A stretch of 64,000 nt of DNA from Akkermansiaceae bacterium (lineage in GTDB: Bacteria; Verrucomicrobiota; Verrucomicrobiia; Verrucomicrobiales; Akkermansiaceae): assembly GCA_025457665.1 (NCBI GenBank), contig JALOTY010000002.1, positions 1 to 64,000 on the forward strand. Direction: 5' to 3'. This document shows, in pieces, positions 9,103-18,900 of the stretch. The notes beneath the pieces were generated by a model, which had not been told where the DNA came from, did no database searches, and worked only from the letters and a program-made list of their open reading frames with translations. Position numbers and translations under genes: made by a program. How positions within the stretch are numbered: the stretch's first letter is position 1; each line of letters begins with the position of its first letter.

Positions 9103-12100
9103 TCAGATCGAACGAAGGAGTTTGACGGTCTCGGTCAATTTGGCTTCGGGTCGGGTGGCGGTGAGGCGGGGGAAACGTTTGCCTTCGAGAAGGATGTAGT
9201 CGCCATTGCGATGGATCATGAGGCGTTGACCTTGGATTTCTACCGAGGCGGCTCCGCAACGCGCGGCGATGAGGCGGATGCGGGTGAGGGTGAGGAGATG
9301 TTTCACCGGAGGAGGCAGTTGGCCGAACCGATCCGTCCAACGGCGGGCCAGGGCATCGAGTTCGCTTTCATCACGCACCTCGGCGATTTCGCGGTGGGAG
9401 GCGACGCGGAGTTGGGTGTCATCGAGCCAAGCGGCGGGAAGATAAGCGGGAAGCTGGTCGGGCGAGGGGGATTTCAGCCAGGCCGATTCGCGGTGAACGA
9501 GGAAGTCCGCCTTGAATGAGGAGTCGTTGCGGTGGATGGCCTGTTTGCCATGGAGACGGTCGATCGACTGACGGAGGAGCTGGCAGTAAAGATCGAACCC
9601 GATGGCCGCGATCTGGCCGGATTGTTTTGTGCCTAACAGATTTCCTGCGCCGCGGATTTCCAGGTCGCGCATGGCGATGCGGAAACCGGAACCGAGGGCG
9701 GTGTATTGCTTGATCGCATGGATGCGTTTGCGGGCATCACCGGCGGTGACGGCATCGCGCGGCAGGAGGAGGATGGCGTAGGCCTGCTCGCCTGCGCGAC
9801 CGACACGGCCGCGGAGCTGATAGAGATCGGCGAGGCCGAAACGGTCGGCGCGGTCGATGAGGATGGTGTTGGCATTCGGGATATCGATGCCTGTTTCAAT
9901 GATGGTGGTGGCGAGCAGGATGTCGGCTTCGTGCTGGACGAAGCGGCGCATGACGATCTCAAGCTCGTCCTTTTCCATCTGCCCGTGGCCGACGAGGATG
10001 CGGGCTTCGGGGACAAGTTCGGTGAGGCGTTTGCGGACGACCTCAATGGATTTCACGCGGTTGTGCAGGAAGAAAACCTGGCCGCCACGGGCGAGTTCAC
10101 GACGGATGGCATCGCGGATGATGCGCTCGTCATAGGGCGTCACGGAGGTGTGGACGGGGACGCGATTCGGCGGTGGGGTGTCGATGGTGGACATGTCGCG
10201 CGCGCCCATGAGAGCCATGTAGAGCGTGCGCGGGATGGGTGTGGCGGAGAGCGTGAGGACGTCGATCTGGCGGAACATTTCCTTGAAACGTTCCTTGTGT
10301 TTGACGCCGAAGCGTTGCTCTTCATCGATGATCGCAAGACCGAGATCCTTGAACGCGATGTCTTCGGAAAGAAGTCGGTGGGTGCCGATGATGATATCGA
10401 CCGATCCCTCGGCGAGAGCTTCGATGGTGGCTCTGGACTCCGCGGCGGTGCGGAAGCGGTTGAGGAGGTCGATGCGGATGGGGTAGTCCGACATCCTCTC
10501 GCGGAAAGTGCGCCAGTGTTGTTCGGCGAGGACGGTGGTGGGGCAGAGGAGGGCGACCTGTTTTCCGCCGGTGACAGCCTTGAAGGCGGCGCGGATGGCG
10601 ACTTCGGTTTTGCCAAAGCCAACATCTCCGCAGACCAGGCGGTCCATGGGTTTGGGCGATTCCATGTCGCGCTTTGCCTGATCGATCGCGCGGAGTTGAT
10701 CGGGGGTTTCGGTGAAATGGAAGGATTGTTCGAACTCCCACATCCAGCGCGAGTCGGGCGGATGGGCGAAACCTTGTCCGAGTTGTCGCTCGGCTTGGAG
10801 TCGGAGCAGTCGGGCGGCGTAATCGAGGATGGATTCTTCCGCCTGACGACGCACGTTCTTCCATGCGGTGCCACCGAGTTTCGACAACTCCGGATCGCGC
10901 CCGCCGAGGCCGACGTAGCGGCCGATGAGGTGGGATTGATCGATGGGCACGGCGAGGGTGGCACCATCGCGATATTCAATCACCAGTTGCTCCGCATCCT
11001 CGGGGTCCTGGCGGATGCCGGTGAAGCGGCCGATGCCATACTCCGAATGCACGACGAGGTCGCCTTCCTGGATTTCCTCAAGGGAGGCGCGTGCTGCCAC
11101 CGCCCGGGTCTGGTTTTCGCGGCGGGGGGTGATCGAACGATAGCGGCCGAAAAGTTCGGATGAGGAAATGATGGCGATCTTTGCGGCAGGAACGGTGAAG
11201 GATTCCATCAACTCACCGATCAATGGCACGAAGCGGTCTTCCGTGCCGGCGGGAAGAAGTTCGATGAAACGGGTGAATTCCCCCTGATTTCCGAAGACAA
11301 TCGCCGTGTGCCACGACTCCGCATGCCAATCGGCAAGCTGGCGCAGGAACCTTTCGCGGCGATTTTCCTCCAGGATGAAGTCCCCGGCTTCGAAGCGCCC
11401 GAAGGGATGCGCGAAACAGGCGGTGGAGAAATCTTCCTCACCGTGATGGCCGATGGCGCCGGCGGTGATGATGACATCGGCGGCAGGGGCATCCGAGTCA
11501 TCGACAAGAGCGATCACCAAATCCCCGGGGCGGCGGTAGGCGCCCACCCGGGAATCGATTTCCGGATCACTGAGGGCAAACTCCACATTGCCGAGCTTTC
11601 GGGTGGAGATCTGGGAATCGACGTCGAACTCGCGGATGGATTCGATTTCGGTATCGAAAAACTCGACGCGCAGCGGGCACGGATGGTGCCAGGGGAAAAG
11701 GTCGAGGATGCCACCGCGGACGGCGAGTTGTCCGCGACCCTGAACGAGCGGCACGCGTTCGAATCCTTCGGCGCAAAGGCGGGTGACAAGATCGGCCGGG
11801 TCAAGCCGGGTCTGGGTTTCCAGACGGAGACGACGCGAGCCGAGGGCATCGGGTGAAGGCGCGGGCTGCTCAAAGACCGCGGTGCCGGCGATGACGACGG
11901 CCTGCTTGGAGCGGTGAAGCCAGTCGAGCGTGTCGATTCGCGCTGCCTCGCTTTCGGGATCGGCGCTCTCGTCGTCGAGCAAGGCCACAGGCGGCTCGGG
12001 CAGGATGCGGGTCCGGATGTTCCAGAGCCGGAGTTCCGCGGCGAGGCGGTCCCGGGATTTGGGTGAGGGATCGAGGAGCCAGACCCGCTCGAAAGGTTGG

Positions 12101-12261
12101 CGGAGAATGAGGGCGACGAGCCAGGCGCGCGCGGCGGGCTCGGCATGATCGAACACGACTGTCCCTTGACCGGGCCGGATGGCGGCGAGGCGTTGGGCGA
12201 AATCGGCTTGGCTGGCGGCGGGGAGCAGCCAGGGATCGGGCTCCATGCGGGGCACGGCCAA
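9103..12261 (-). CDS. mfd: transcription-repair coupling factor
   Basis: VCGDVGFGKTEVAIRAAFKAV, IDEEQRFGVKHKERFK, SATPIPRTLYMALMGARDMS, HNRVKSIE; CarD-like RID and TRCF C-terminal domain. Confidence 0.95.
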   Translation of the reverse strand: MAVPRMEPDPWLLPAASQADFAQRLAAIRPGQGTVVFDHAEPAARAWLVALILRQPFERVWLLDPSPKSRDRLAAELRLWNIRTRILPEPPVALLDDESADPESEAARIDTLDWLHRSKQAVVIAGTAVFEQPAPSPDALGSRRLRLETQTRLDPADLVTRLCAEGFERVPLVQGRGQLAVRGGILDLFPWHHPCPLRVEFFDTEIESIREFDVDSQISTRKLGNVEFALSDPEIDSRVGAYRRPGDLVIALVDDSDAPAADVIITAGAIGHHGEEDFSTACFAHPFGRFEAGDFILEENRRERFLRQLADWHAESWHTAIVFGNQGEFTRFIELLPAGTEDRFVPLIGELMESFTVPAAKIAIISSSELFGRYRSITPRRENQTRAVAARASLEEIQEGDLVVHSEYGIGRFTGIRQDPEDAEQLVIEYRDGATLAVPIDQSHLIGRYVGLGGRDPELSKLGGTAWKNVRRQAEESILDYAARLLRLQAERQLGQGFAHPPDSRWMWEFEQSFHFTETPDQLRAIDQAKRDMESPKPMDRLVCGDVGFGKTEVAIRAAFKAVTGGKQVALLCPTTVLAEQHWRTFRERMSDYPIRIDLLNRFRTAAESRATIEALAEGSVDIIIGTHRLLSEDIAFKDLGLAIIDEEQRFGVKHKERFKEMFRQIDVLTLSATPIPRTLYMALMGARDMSTIDTPPPNRVPVHTSVTPYDERIIRDAIRRELARGGQVFFLHNRVKSIEVVRKRLTELVPEARILVGHGQMEKDELEIVMRRFVQHEADILLATTIIETGIDIPNANTILIDRADRFGLADLYQLRGRVGRAGEQAYAILLLPRDAVTAGDARKRIHAIKQYTALGSGFRIAMRDLEIRGAGNLLGTKQSGQIAAIGFDLYCQLLRQSIDRLHGKQAIHRNDSSFKADFLVHRESAWLKSPSPDQLPAYLPAAWLDDTQLRVASHREIAEVRDESELDALARRWTDRFGQLPPPVKHLLTLTRIRLIAARCGAASVEIQGQRLMIHRNGDYILLEGKRFPRLTATRPEAKLTETVKLLRSI

Positions 12262-12388
12262 GGAGAAAGCGGAAATGGAGCGCCGCGGGAATCATGAAAA
12301 AGCCACCGGGGTGGATTTTCACCCTTGGACGCGGTTGCCCGGACTTGCCGCTTTTCCTTTGACGGGCTTGTGATACGAATTCACCGAA

Positions 12389-13144
12389 ATGCGCTGGTTG
12401 ATCCCTCTCCCACCCTTGGCCCTTGCTTTGGTCGTCATGTCACAATGCACGCAACTGGGGCCGCCAACCGGGTATTCCGACACCATTGTTCCCGTTTGGG
12501 GAAATCGACCGACGACGATGCAGCCGGTTTCATCCGTGGGCGGCGGCGTGGAAGGTCTGCGGCGGTCGGCGAACCTGAAGATCGACCTCGTCCCCAAGGG
12601 AACCCACGGACGGAAAGTCGTGAGGCCGATGACGCCGCGCTACATCACCATCCACTCGACCCAGAATTTCAGTGCCGATGCCTACCGCCATTCCCTTGCT
12701 CTGAAGCGTGGCGCCTTGCGGGCGACCAAGCGGCCGGGGGGAAACCGGATCGGCTATCTGATCTGGCATTTCACCATTGATGATCGCGTGGCCATCCAAC
12801 ACATGCCGACCAACGAGCAAGGCGAGCATGCCGACTTCGACGGACCGGGAAACCGCTACTCCATCGGCATCGAAATGTGTGAACATCGCGGCAGCGATCT
12901 GCGGACGACGATCGACCGAACGGCGCGGCTCACCGCCTATCTCATGCACACCAAGAGCATCCCGCTTTCCAATGTGGTGCCTCACCAGCATTGGCCCCGT
13001 CGCGGTCTGAGCGATCCGCACAAGAACTGCCCTCATTTCCTCCTCGATAACGGTCGGCCCGGGAAAAAATGGCGGGCTTTCCTCGCTCTGGTGAAGCAGT
13101 ATTACGATGCCGCCGGGCAGTCGAACCTCGCCGCAAACGGATGA
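12389..13144 (+). CDS. N-acetylmuramoyl-L-alanine amidase (amidase_2-like)
   Basis: TIHSTQNF, GYLIWHFTIDDRVAIQHMP, NRYSIGIEMCEH, PHQHWPR motifs with signal peptide. Confidence 0.75.
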   Translation: MRWLIPLPPLALALVVMSQCTQLGPPTGYSDTIVPVWGNRPTTMQPVSSVGGGVEGLRRSANLKIDLVPKGTHGRKVVRPMTPRYITIHSTQNFSADAYRHSLALKRGALRATKRPGGNRIGYLIWHFTIDDRVAIQHMPTNEQGEHADFDGPGNRYSIGIEMCEHRGSDLRTTIDRTARLTAYLMHTKSIPLSNVVPHQHWPRRGLSDPHKNCPHFLLDNGRPGKKWRAFLALVKQYYDAAGQSNLAANG

Positions 13145-13560
13145 ATCCCGGATTTGGCAGTCCCGACAACGACAAGGTCTGGTTGGACCCCGACATCTAC
13201 TATGTTTGCCGTCGATGCACCGCCTGCTGCCGCTGGCCGGGGGATGTGCGTTTGGGGGAGGAGGAGATTCCCCGGATCGCCGCCTATCTGGCGATGACCG
13301 AGGAGGATTTCATTCAATGCTTCACCCGGCTGCGGACTGATCGCAAAGGCTTGTCGCTGCTGGAAAAAGAGAATCATGAATGCGTGATGCTCGAAAACGG
13401 CGGTTGCCGGATCCATGAGGTCAAGCCGTCGCAATGTGCGGGATTTCCGAATCGATGGAATTTCGAAGGCTGGAGGAATGTCTGTGAGGCGGTGCCGGTT
13501 CCGATGGCGGAAGCGCTGGCCAAGGGGCTGGTTCAGAAACAAGGGAGCAAAGAATCATGA
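13141..13560 (+). CDS. YkgJ-family cysteine cluster protein
   Basis: CRRCTACCRWPGDV...CRIHEVKPSQCAGFP pattern. Confidence 0.75.
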   Translation: MNPGFGSPDNDKVWLDPDIYYVCRRCTACCRWPGDVRLGEEEIPRIAAYLAMTEEDFIQCFTRLRTDRKGLSLLEKENHECVMLENGGCRIHEVKPSQCAGFPNRWNFEGWRNVCEAVPVPMAEALAKGLVQKQGSKES

Positions 13561-14180
13561 AACGAATGATGCACGGAATTTTGGTGATGATGATGGCCGT
13601 ATGCGGGTCCTCCTGTGTGGCGCTCAAGGGGGAAAAGCACACTTATCTCCAGGGAGGAGCCATGAAAGTGGCTGGCGCGGAGGTGACCTTGGGATTTCGG
13701 CCTGAGGGGACGCGGAGTGGGTCGGTCATGGTCACCGCGATGGTCGTGGGCGGCGGGATGGCAACCTTTGACGGACCTTTCCGTTGGCGGGTGGAAGCGG
13801 TGGGCGATGAAGGAAAACATGAACTGCTCGTGGTTCACCGCATCCGCACCCGGACGGCCAAGACCGGGCGGGATGAATGGTTTCCCGAGTCGGAGTTGGG
13901 ACGTTCCGCGCCCTTTCGCCGACACCCGGAGCAAGCCGGAAAAGTCCGGGCGAGATATGCCATTCCCGGCCTGCTGAAAGTGATGCCGGAAACCGATGGC
14001 AGGCTCGATGTCTGGGTGGACATGAGTCTCAAGGTGAAAAATCGATGGCAGCGCCAGACGGTGCGTTTCAAGCTCGACCCGGGAGTGAAATCCCAAAATG
14101 AATTCCTCTTTCTCCCGGTGGAAGTGGCTCGCAGCATCGGCAAGCCACTCGATGAACAACCCGACCCCATGTGGGAATGA
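13557..14180 (+). CDS. hypothetical lipoprotein
   Basis: Overlaps neighbour (ATGA); signal with Cys (MAVCGSSCVALKG). Confidence 0.5.
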   Translation: MKRMMHGILVMMMAVCGSSCVALKGEKHTYLQGGAMKVAGAEVTLGFRPEGTRSGSVMVTAMVVGGGMATFDGPFRWRVEAVGDEGKHELLVVHRIRTRTAKTGRDEWFPESELGRSAPFRRHPEQAGKVRARYAIPGLLKVMPETDGRLDVWVDMSLKVKNRWQRQTVRFKLDPGVKSQNEFLFLPVEVARSIGKPLDEQPDPMWE

Positions 14181-15052
14181 AAGCATCTCCTTTCGCTTTT
14201 CTGGGGATGATCCCATGGTTGGCATCCTGCGCGGAATTGACCGGGGATCAGGGCGCGGTGGTGATCCGCGATGGCGCCCTGCGCGAGGCCAGCGGTGTGG
14301 CGCTATCACCGGCAAATCCGGATTTTCTCTGGATGATCAATGACAGCGGATTTCCAGCGCAGTTGCACCTGATCGATCGCCAAGGTCGTGCCCGCGGGAC
14401 CATGAAGGTCGATGGTGCGGAAAACCGCGACTGGGAGGAACTGGCCACATGGCAACATGGAGGGCGTTCCTGGCTTCTCATCGGAGATATCGGTGACAAT
14501 GCCGCGCAGCGCAGTCAATTGACGATCTATCTGCTGGAAGAGCCGGAGTTGCCCGAGGGGGAAGGGAAAGTTGCGGGGAAGGCGATGATTTCGAGGGAAC
14601 TCATCGTGACTTATCCCGATGGCCCGCGAGATTGTGAGTCGATGGCGGTTCAGGGTGATGATCTTTATCTTCTCACCAAACGCGACCCCGTGCCGCGGCT
14701 TTATCGCATGTCCCTCACGGGGGATGGCGGGGTCATGACCTATCTCGGTGAAGCGACGCGACCCGAAGCTCCCGCGGGTGCTCCCATCCGGCCATTTGGG
14801 AATCAGCCGACTTCGATGGATTTTTCCCCCGATGGCATAAAGGCCGCCGTGCTCACTTATCGGGGAGTCTTTCTCATCGAAAGAAAGCCTGCCCAATCCT
14901 GGGCGGAGGCCTTTGCATCGCCGATGAAATGGCTGGGTCCCCACCATCTTTTTCAGGCCGAAGCCGTGGCATTCGTGAATGGCGGGCAATCCGTCATCGT
15001 CACCACCGAAGGCACGAACTCGCCCATGATTTCGATCCCCCTTCCAGAATAG
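14177..15052 (+). CDS. hypothetical secreted protein, beta-propeller/esterase-like
   Basis: Overlaps upstream gene; SGVALSPANPDFLWMINDSG...DCESMAVQGDDLYLLTKRD style repeats. Confidence 0.5.
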   Translation: MKASPFAFLGMIPWLASCAELTGDQGAVVIRDGALREASGVALSPANPDFLWMINDSGFPAQLHLIDRQGRARGTMKVDGAENRDWEELATWQHGGRSWLLIGDIGDNAAQRSQLTIYLLEEPELPEGEGKVAGKAMISRELIVTYPDGPRDCESMAVQGDDLYLLTKRDPVPRLYRMSLTGDGGVMTYLGEATRPEAPAGAPIRPFGNQPTSMDFSPDGIKAAVLTYRGVFLIERKPAQSWAEAFASPMKWLGPHHLFQAEAVAFVNGGQSVIVTTEGTNSPMISIPLPE

Positions 15053-15317
15053 AGAAATCACTCCGGGCAAGTCAAAAGAATGCCGGCTTGAGAAAAATCC
15101 ATGGAATATCGGTCTGAATCCATGGCAATGAGGGCCCTGATCTTTCAACTTGCGGGTCGCCTCTCGTTCATTGGCGGTGATCCACGGAGATCCCTGATCT
15201 GATGTTTCCAGGGGTAGAGAATTCGTGGCTGAATCGCATGGGAATCGGGGATCAAATCGGTTGTTCAAATCATGAACTATTCGAAAGAGATACCGAGATT
15301 GAAATCGTAAATAACAA

Positions 15318-16817
15318 GTGACTGCTCCCTTTAAATCTCTCGCCATCCGCTTTCGATTTCTTGCCCCTGGAGGAGGCAAGTCAGGGGCGGGGCACGGTTT
15401 GGGTTTTTCCGTGCTCCGCCTCATTTTCTTCAATCGCCTGAGACGACTCTTCCGGTGTTCGTTTGCGATGCTTGCGCTGTTGGCGACATCGATTGCGCCT
15501 GTATCGGGGGAAGAGAGACACGCAGCCGGCATGGCGGACTTCCTCTCGAAGAAGTATGGGTTCTTCGTCCACTACGTATGGGCTGGCGGCGGTGGCCTGA
15601 CTCTGGATCGGGAGGGTCGGGCTCCTGAGAGTTTCGATGCTCTTGCCGATGCTTTTGATGCCACGGGGTTTGCCCGGGATATGGAGGCTTGGGGAGTCGA
15701 ATATGTCATCTTCACCGCATGGCACGCGAACATCAATCCGCTGTTTCCGAGTGAGACGATGAAGAAGTGGGGTATGCCCGGCCATGCCTGCAAGCGTGAT
15801 GTCCTCAGAGATGTCATCAATGCTTGCAGGGAGAGGGGCATTCCCGTGGTTCTCTACACCCATCCCCGGGATGGACACGATCTGCGGGGAGAAGATCGCG
15901 TTCGAACGGGATGGGGTGCCAATTCCGGGAAAAATCCCGGTGATCCGGATTGGTCCCAGTTTGATTTTCAAAAATGGAATGACTTCACCAACGATCTCTA
16001 TGCCGAATTGGTCGACCGCTATGGCAAAGGCATCATCGGGCTTTTTCTCGATGAAGGGAGTTCCGCCGGGGACAGTTACCGGGTGGTTGATTATCCTCGC
16101 CTGCGGGAAACCATCAAATCACGCGCTCCACATTTGGTCCTGCAGCAAAACTATTACGGAACCATCTATTCCTGTGATGTCGGGGTGAAAGAGTATCATC
16201 ACTGGCAGCAGTTTGAGAATCGTGACGGCGGTGCCTGGCCGGGCTGGGATTTGCCCGTGGCCTCGGTTTTTGCAACCACGTGGTGGGCAGCCAAGCCTGC
16301 GACGGAGAATACCGTGGTGTATTCGGCCGAGGACATGTTTCGATACACGGTTCTACAAGCCGGCACCAATACCTTGGGAGGCGGGATGCAGTGGGCTGCC
16401 GGACCCTATCCCGGAGGGGGTTGGGAGCCAGGGGTGGCGGAAACGATGGGAAAATTCGCATCCTACCTCAAACCCGTGGCGAGCTCGATCAAAGGGACTC
16501 TGGCCAGCACGGCCTATCCGACCCAGAAGGGGGCCGCACTCAAGAACATCGGCTGGGGAGTGAGGGCGGTGGATTGGGGGGTGGCCACAGACTCGGTGGA
16601 TCGCCGAATCACCTATCTCCATGTTCTCAATCCTCATGAAGGACGGTCTCTTCTTGTCGGAATGCCTGCGAATGGCGCCCGATTCAGGGCGGCAACGATG
16701 ATGCCTTCGGGAAAGGCAGTGAAACTCGAACTTGGCAGGGCGGGCTATGTTTTGACCCTTCCCGACGATGAATTCTGGAATCCCGTGCACACGGTCGTTC
16801 GCCTCGATCGTGAATGA
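15318..16817 (+). CDS. secreted alpha-L-fucosidase-like (GH29-related) protein, copy 1
   Basis: KKYGFFVHYVWAGG, VEYVIFTAWHANINPLFPSETMKKWG, KRDVLRDVINACRERGIPVVLYTHPRDG; start may be ATG 15468. Confidence 0.65.
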   Translation: MTAPFKSLAIRFRFLAPGGGKSGAGHGLGFSVLRLIFFNRLRRLFRCSFAMLALLATSIAPVSGEERHAAGMADFLSKKYGFFVHYVWAGGGGLTLDREGRAPESFDALADAFDATGFARDMEAWGVEYVIFTAWHANINPLFPSETMKKWGMPGHACKRDVLRDVINACRERGIPVVLYTHPRDGHDLRGEDRVRTGWGANSGKNPGDPDWSQFDFQKWNDFTNDLYAELVDRYGKGIIGLFLDEGSSAGDSYRVVDYPRLRETIKSRAPHLVLQQNYYGTIYSCDVGVKEYHHWQQFENRDGGAWPGWDLPVASVFATTWWAAKPATENTVVYSAEDMFRYTVLQAGTNTLGGGMQWAAGPYPGGGWEPGVAETMGKFASYLKPVASSIKGTLASTAYPTQKGAALKNIGWGVRAVDWGVATDSVDRRITYLHVLNPHEGRSLLVGMPANGARFRAATMMPSGKAVKLELGRAGYVLTLPDDEFWNPVHTVVRLDRE

Positions 16818-16838
16818 TTCACGCCTGCGATTCGCCTC

Positions 16839-18899
16839 GTGTCCCAAACCATTCCCAATCTGATGAAATCCTGCCTCTCCTGGATTGCTGCCCTTGGTCT
16901 CTTCGCTCTGCCTGCATCAGCAGCAGAGAACGATGGGATGACTCGGTTTCTGAAATCGAAATATGGCTTCTTTGTCCACTATGTTTGGGGCGGCTCGCCG
17001 GATAAGCGCTTCACCATCGACAAAGAGGGCGGGGTCCCCCAGAGCTTTGACGAGTTTGCCCGTGCTTTCGATGCGGAAGGATTTGCCAGTGATCTTTCGC
17101 GATGGGGGGTGGAGTATGTCATTCTCACGGCATGGCATTACAACATCAACCCGCTGTTCCCAAGTGAGACGATGAAGAAATGGGGGCTCGACGGGCATCG
17201 TTGCGAACGCGACGTGCTGGGAGATGTGATTCAGGCCTGCAAGGCCAAAGGGATCCCTGTAATGCTCTACACCCACCCGCGGGACGGGCATGACCTGAAT
17301 CTGGAGGATCAGATCAAAACCGGATGGGGCGGGCCGAATGGAACGGATCCCGACTGGTCGAAGTTTGACCGCAAGAAGTGGAATGATTTCACCAACGATT
17401 TGTATCGTGAGCTGATTGTGCGCTACGGCGACGATATCATCGGGATTTTTTCCGATGAAGGCAGCGCTGCGGGCGACAGCTGGAGGGTGATTGACTATCC
17501 CCGCCTCAGACGGACCGTGAAATCACTTCAGCCGGATTTGGTGATGGAGCAGAATTGGTATGGAACGGTTTACTCTCTCGATATCGGATGCAAGGAATAC
17601 GCGCATTGGGGTGAGTTTGCCAATCGCGACGGCAATGCCTGGCCGGCCTGGCGCATGCCGGTGGGCACGATCTTCACGCCGGCTTGGTGGGCCAGCAAAC
17701 CGGCGGGTGAGAGGGCAACTTATTTCAGTGCGGAAGATATGTTTCGATACTCGGTTCTCCAAGCGGGTGCGAATCACGAAGGTAGCGGAATCCAGTGGGC
17801 AGCGGGAAACTATGCCGGTGGTGGATGGGAGACGGGAGTGGCCGAGGTGATGGATCAAATGGCCGCATGGATGAAGCCGATCGCCCCTTCGATCAAAACC
17901 ACCTACGCCAGTCTCTCTTGGCCGACAGCGCAAGGAACAAGGATTCCGGATCTGAAGTGGGGTGGTGTGGCGACCCGGTCAACCGATGACAGTCGGGAAT
18001 ACATCCATATCCTGACGCCGCCGACTGGGGGTGAGAGAACCGTAAAGCTGCCGCCCCCTGTCGATGGTCGGAGGTTTTCTGGTGCCCTGCTGTTGTCGAA
18101 TCGCAAGACTGCCGGTTTGGAGCAGGATGCAGAGGGCGTAAGAATCACTCTGCCGGACGGCGAGAGCTGGAATCCCCTGCATACCGTCTTTGTGTTGAAG
18201 GTGGCCGAGGATTCGCCGGTGCAGAACATCGCCCAGTGGAAGGCGTTCCGAGGTTCTTCTTTCCCGGATCCCGGACCGCAGGGAGGTTCGGCTTGGCCTT
18301 TTGCGGCGGTTGATGGAGATCCTGCCACTGCTTGGCGATCTCGATCCAGTGGGACCATGGAAGGCAATGAAGCGCAGCCGGATGATCGAACACCCTCAGG
18401 ACGGATTGATCTGGGGCAGGTGGCGGAGATAACTCATCTGGAGGTATTGGGTGATGTCGGGGAGTCAGTGGTGGTGGAGTTGGCTGAAGAGGCTGATTCC
18501 GAGCCGAGTTTGCTGATCGATGTTCCCCATGAAGGTGGGCGCCCTAAGCTTGAAATCCTGAAGGCGACCTATGGCACCGATGCCGCTGAGGTGGACGTCA
18601 CCCAGTATCTGAAGGATGCGGTCTCATCCGGTGCTTCTCCGGTCATGGCGACCAATGCACTGGCAGGTCAGGACCCGGCCCCGGGGCAGGTGAAACGATT
18701 GCGGGTCGAGATAAGGGTAAATGGAGTCCATGAAGTCCGCGTGACTCCTGAAAACAGTTTGTTCGAAGTTTCGAAGCCTTCCCTGGTGCGTCTTTCGGTA
18801 AAAGAAGGCACGCTTGCGAGATATGTGAGGATTCGCCGAACCCGAGCCGGTGAGCCGATGATTCTTCACGAACTCAGGGTTTTCGGGAGATTCCGTTGA
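16839..18899 (+). CDS. secreted alpha-L-fucosidase-like (GH29-related) protein, copy 2, with C-terminal discoidin-like module
   Basis: Clearly paralogous to 15318..16817 over about 430 aa, with an extra C-terminal region (AVDGDPATAWRSRSSG...ARYVRIRRTRAGEPMILHELRVFG) typical of F5/8-type C domains. Confidence 0.7.
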   Translation: MSQTIPNLMKSCLSWIAALGLFALPASAAENDGMTRFLKSKYGFFVHYVWGGSPDKRFTIDKEGGVPQSFDEFARAFDAEGFASDLSRWGVEYVILTAWHYNINPLFPSETMKKWGLDGHRCERDVLGDVIQACKAKGIPVMLYTHPRDGHDLNLEDQIKTGWGGPNGTDPDWSKFDRKKWNDFTNDLYRELIVRYGDDIIGIFSDEGSAAGDSWRVIDYPRLRRTVKSLQPDLVMEQNWYGTVYSLDIGCKEYAHWGEFANRDGNAWPAWRMPVGTIFTPAWWASKPAGERATYFSAEDMFRYSVLQAGANHEGSGIQWAAGNYAGGGWETGVAEVMDQMAAWMKPIAPSIKTTYASLSWPTAQGTRIPDLKWGGVATRSTDDSREYIHILTPPTGGERTVKLPPPVDGRRFSGALLLSNRKTAGLEQDAEGVRITLPDGESWNPLHTVFVLKVAEDSPVQNIAQWKAFRGSSFPDPGPQGGSAWPFAAVDGDPATAWRSRSSGTMEGNEAQPDDRTPSGRIDLGQVAEITHLEVLGDVGESVVVELAEEADSEPSLLIDVPHEGGRPKLEILKATYGTDAAEVDVTQYLKDAVSSGASPVMATNALAGQDPAPGQVKRLRVEIRVNGVHEVRVTPENSLFEVSKPSLVRLSVKEGTLARYVRIRRTRAGEPMILHELRVFGRFR

Positions 18900-18900
18900 T

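Noticed and set aside
9706-11163. 485-aa plus-strand ORF opposite mfd
   Set aside because: Shadow ORF of mfd; no recognisable domain.
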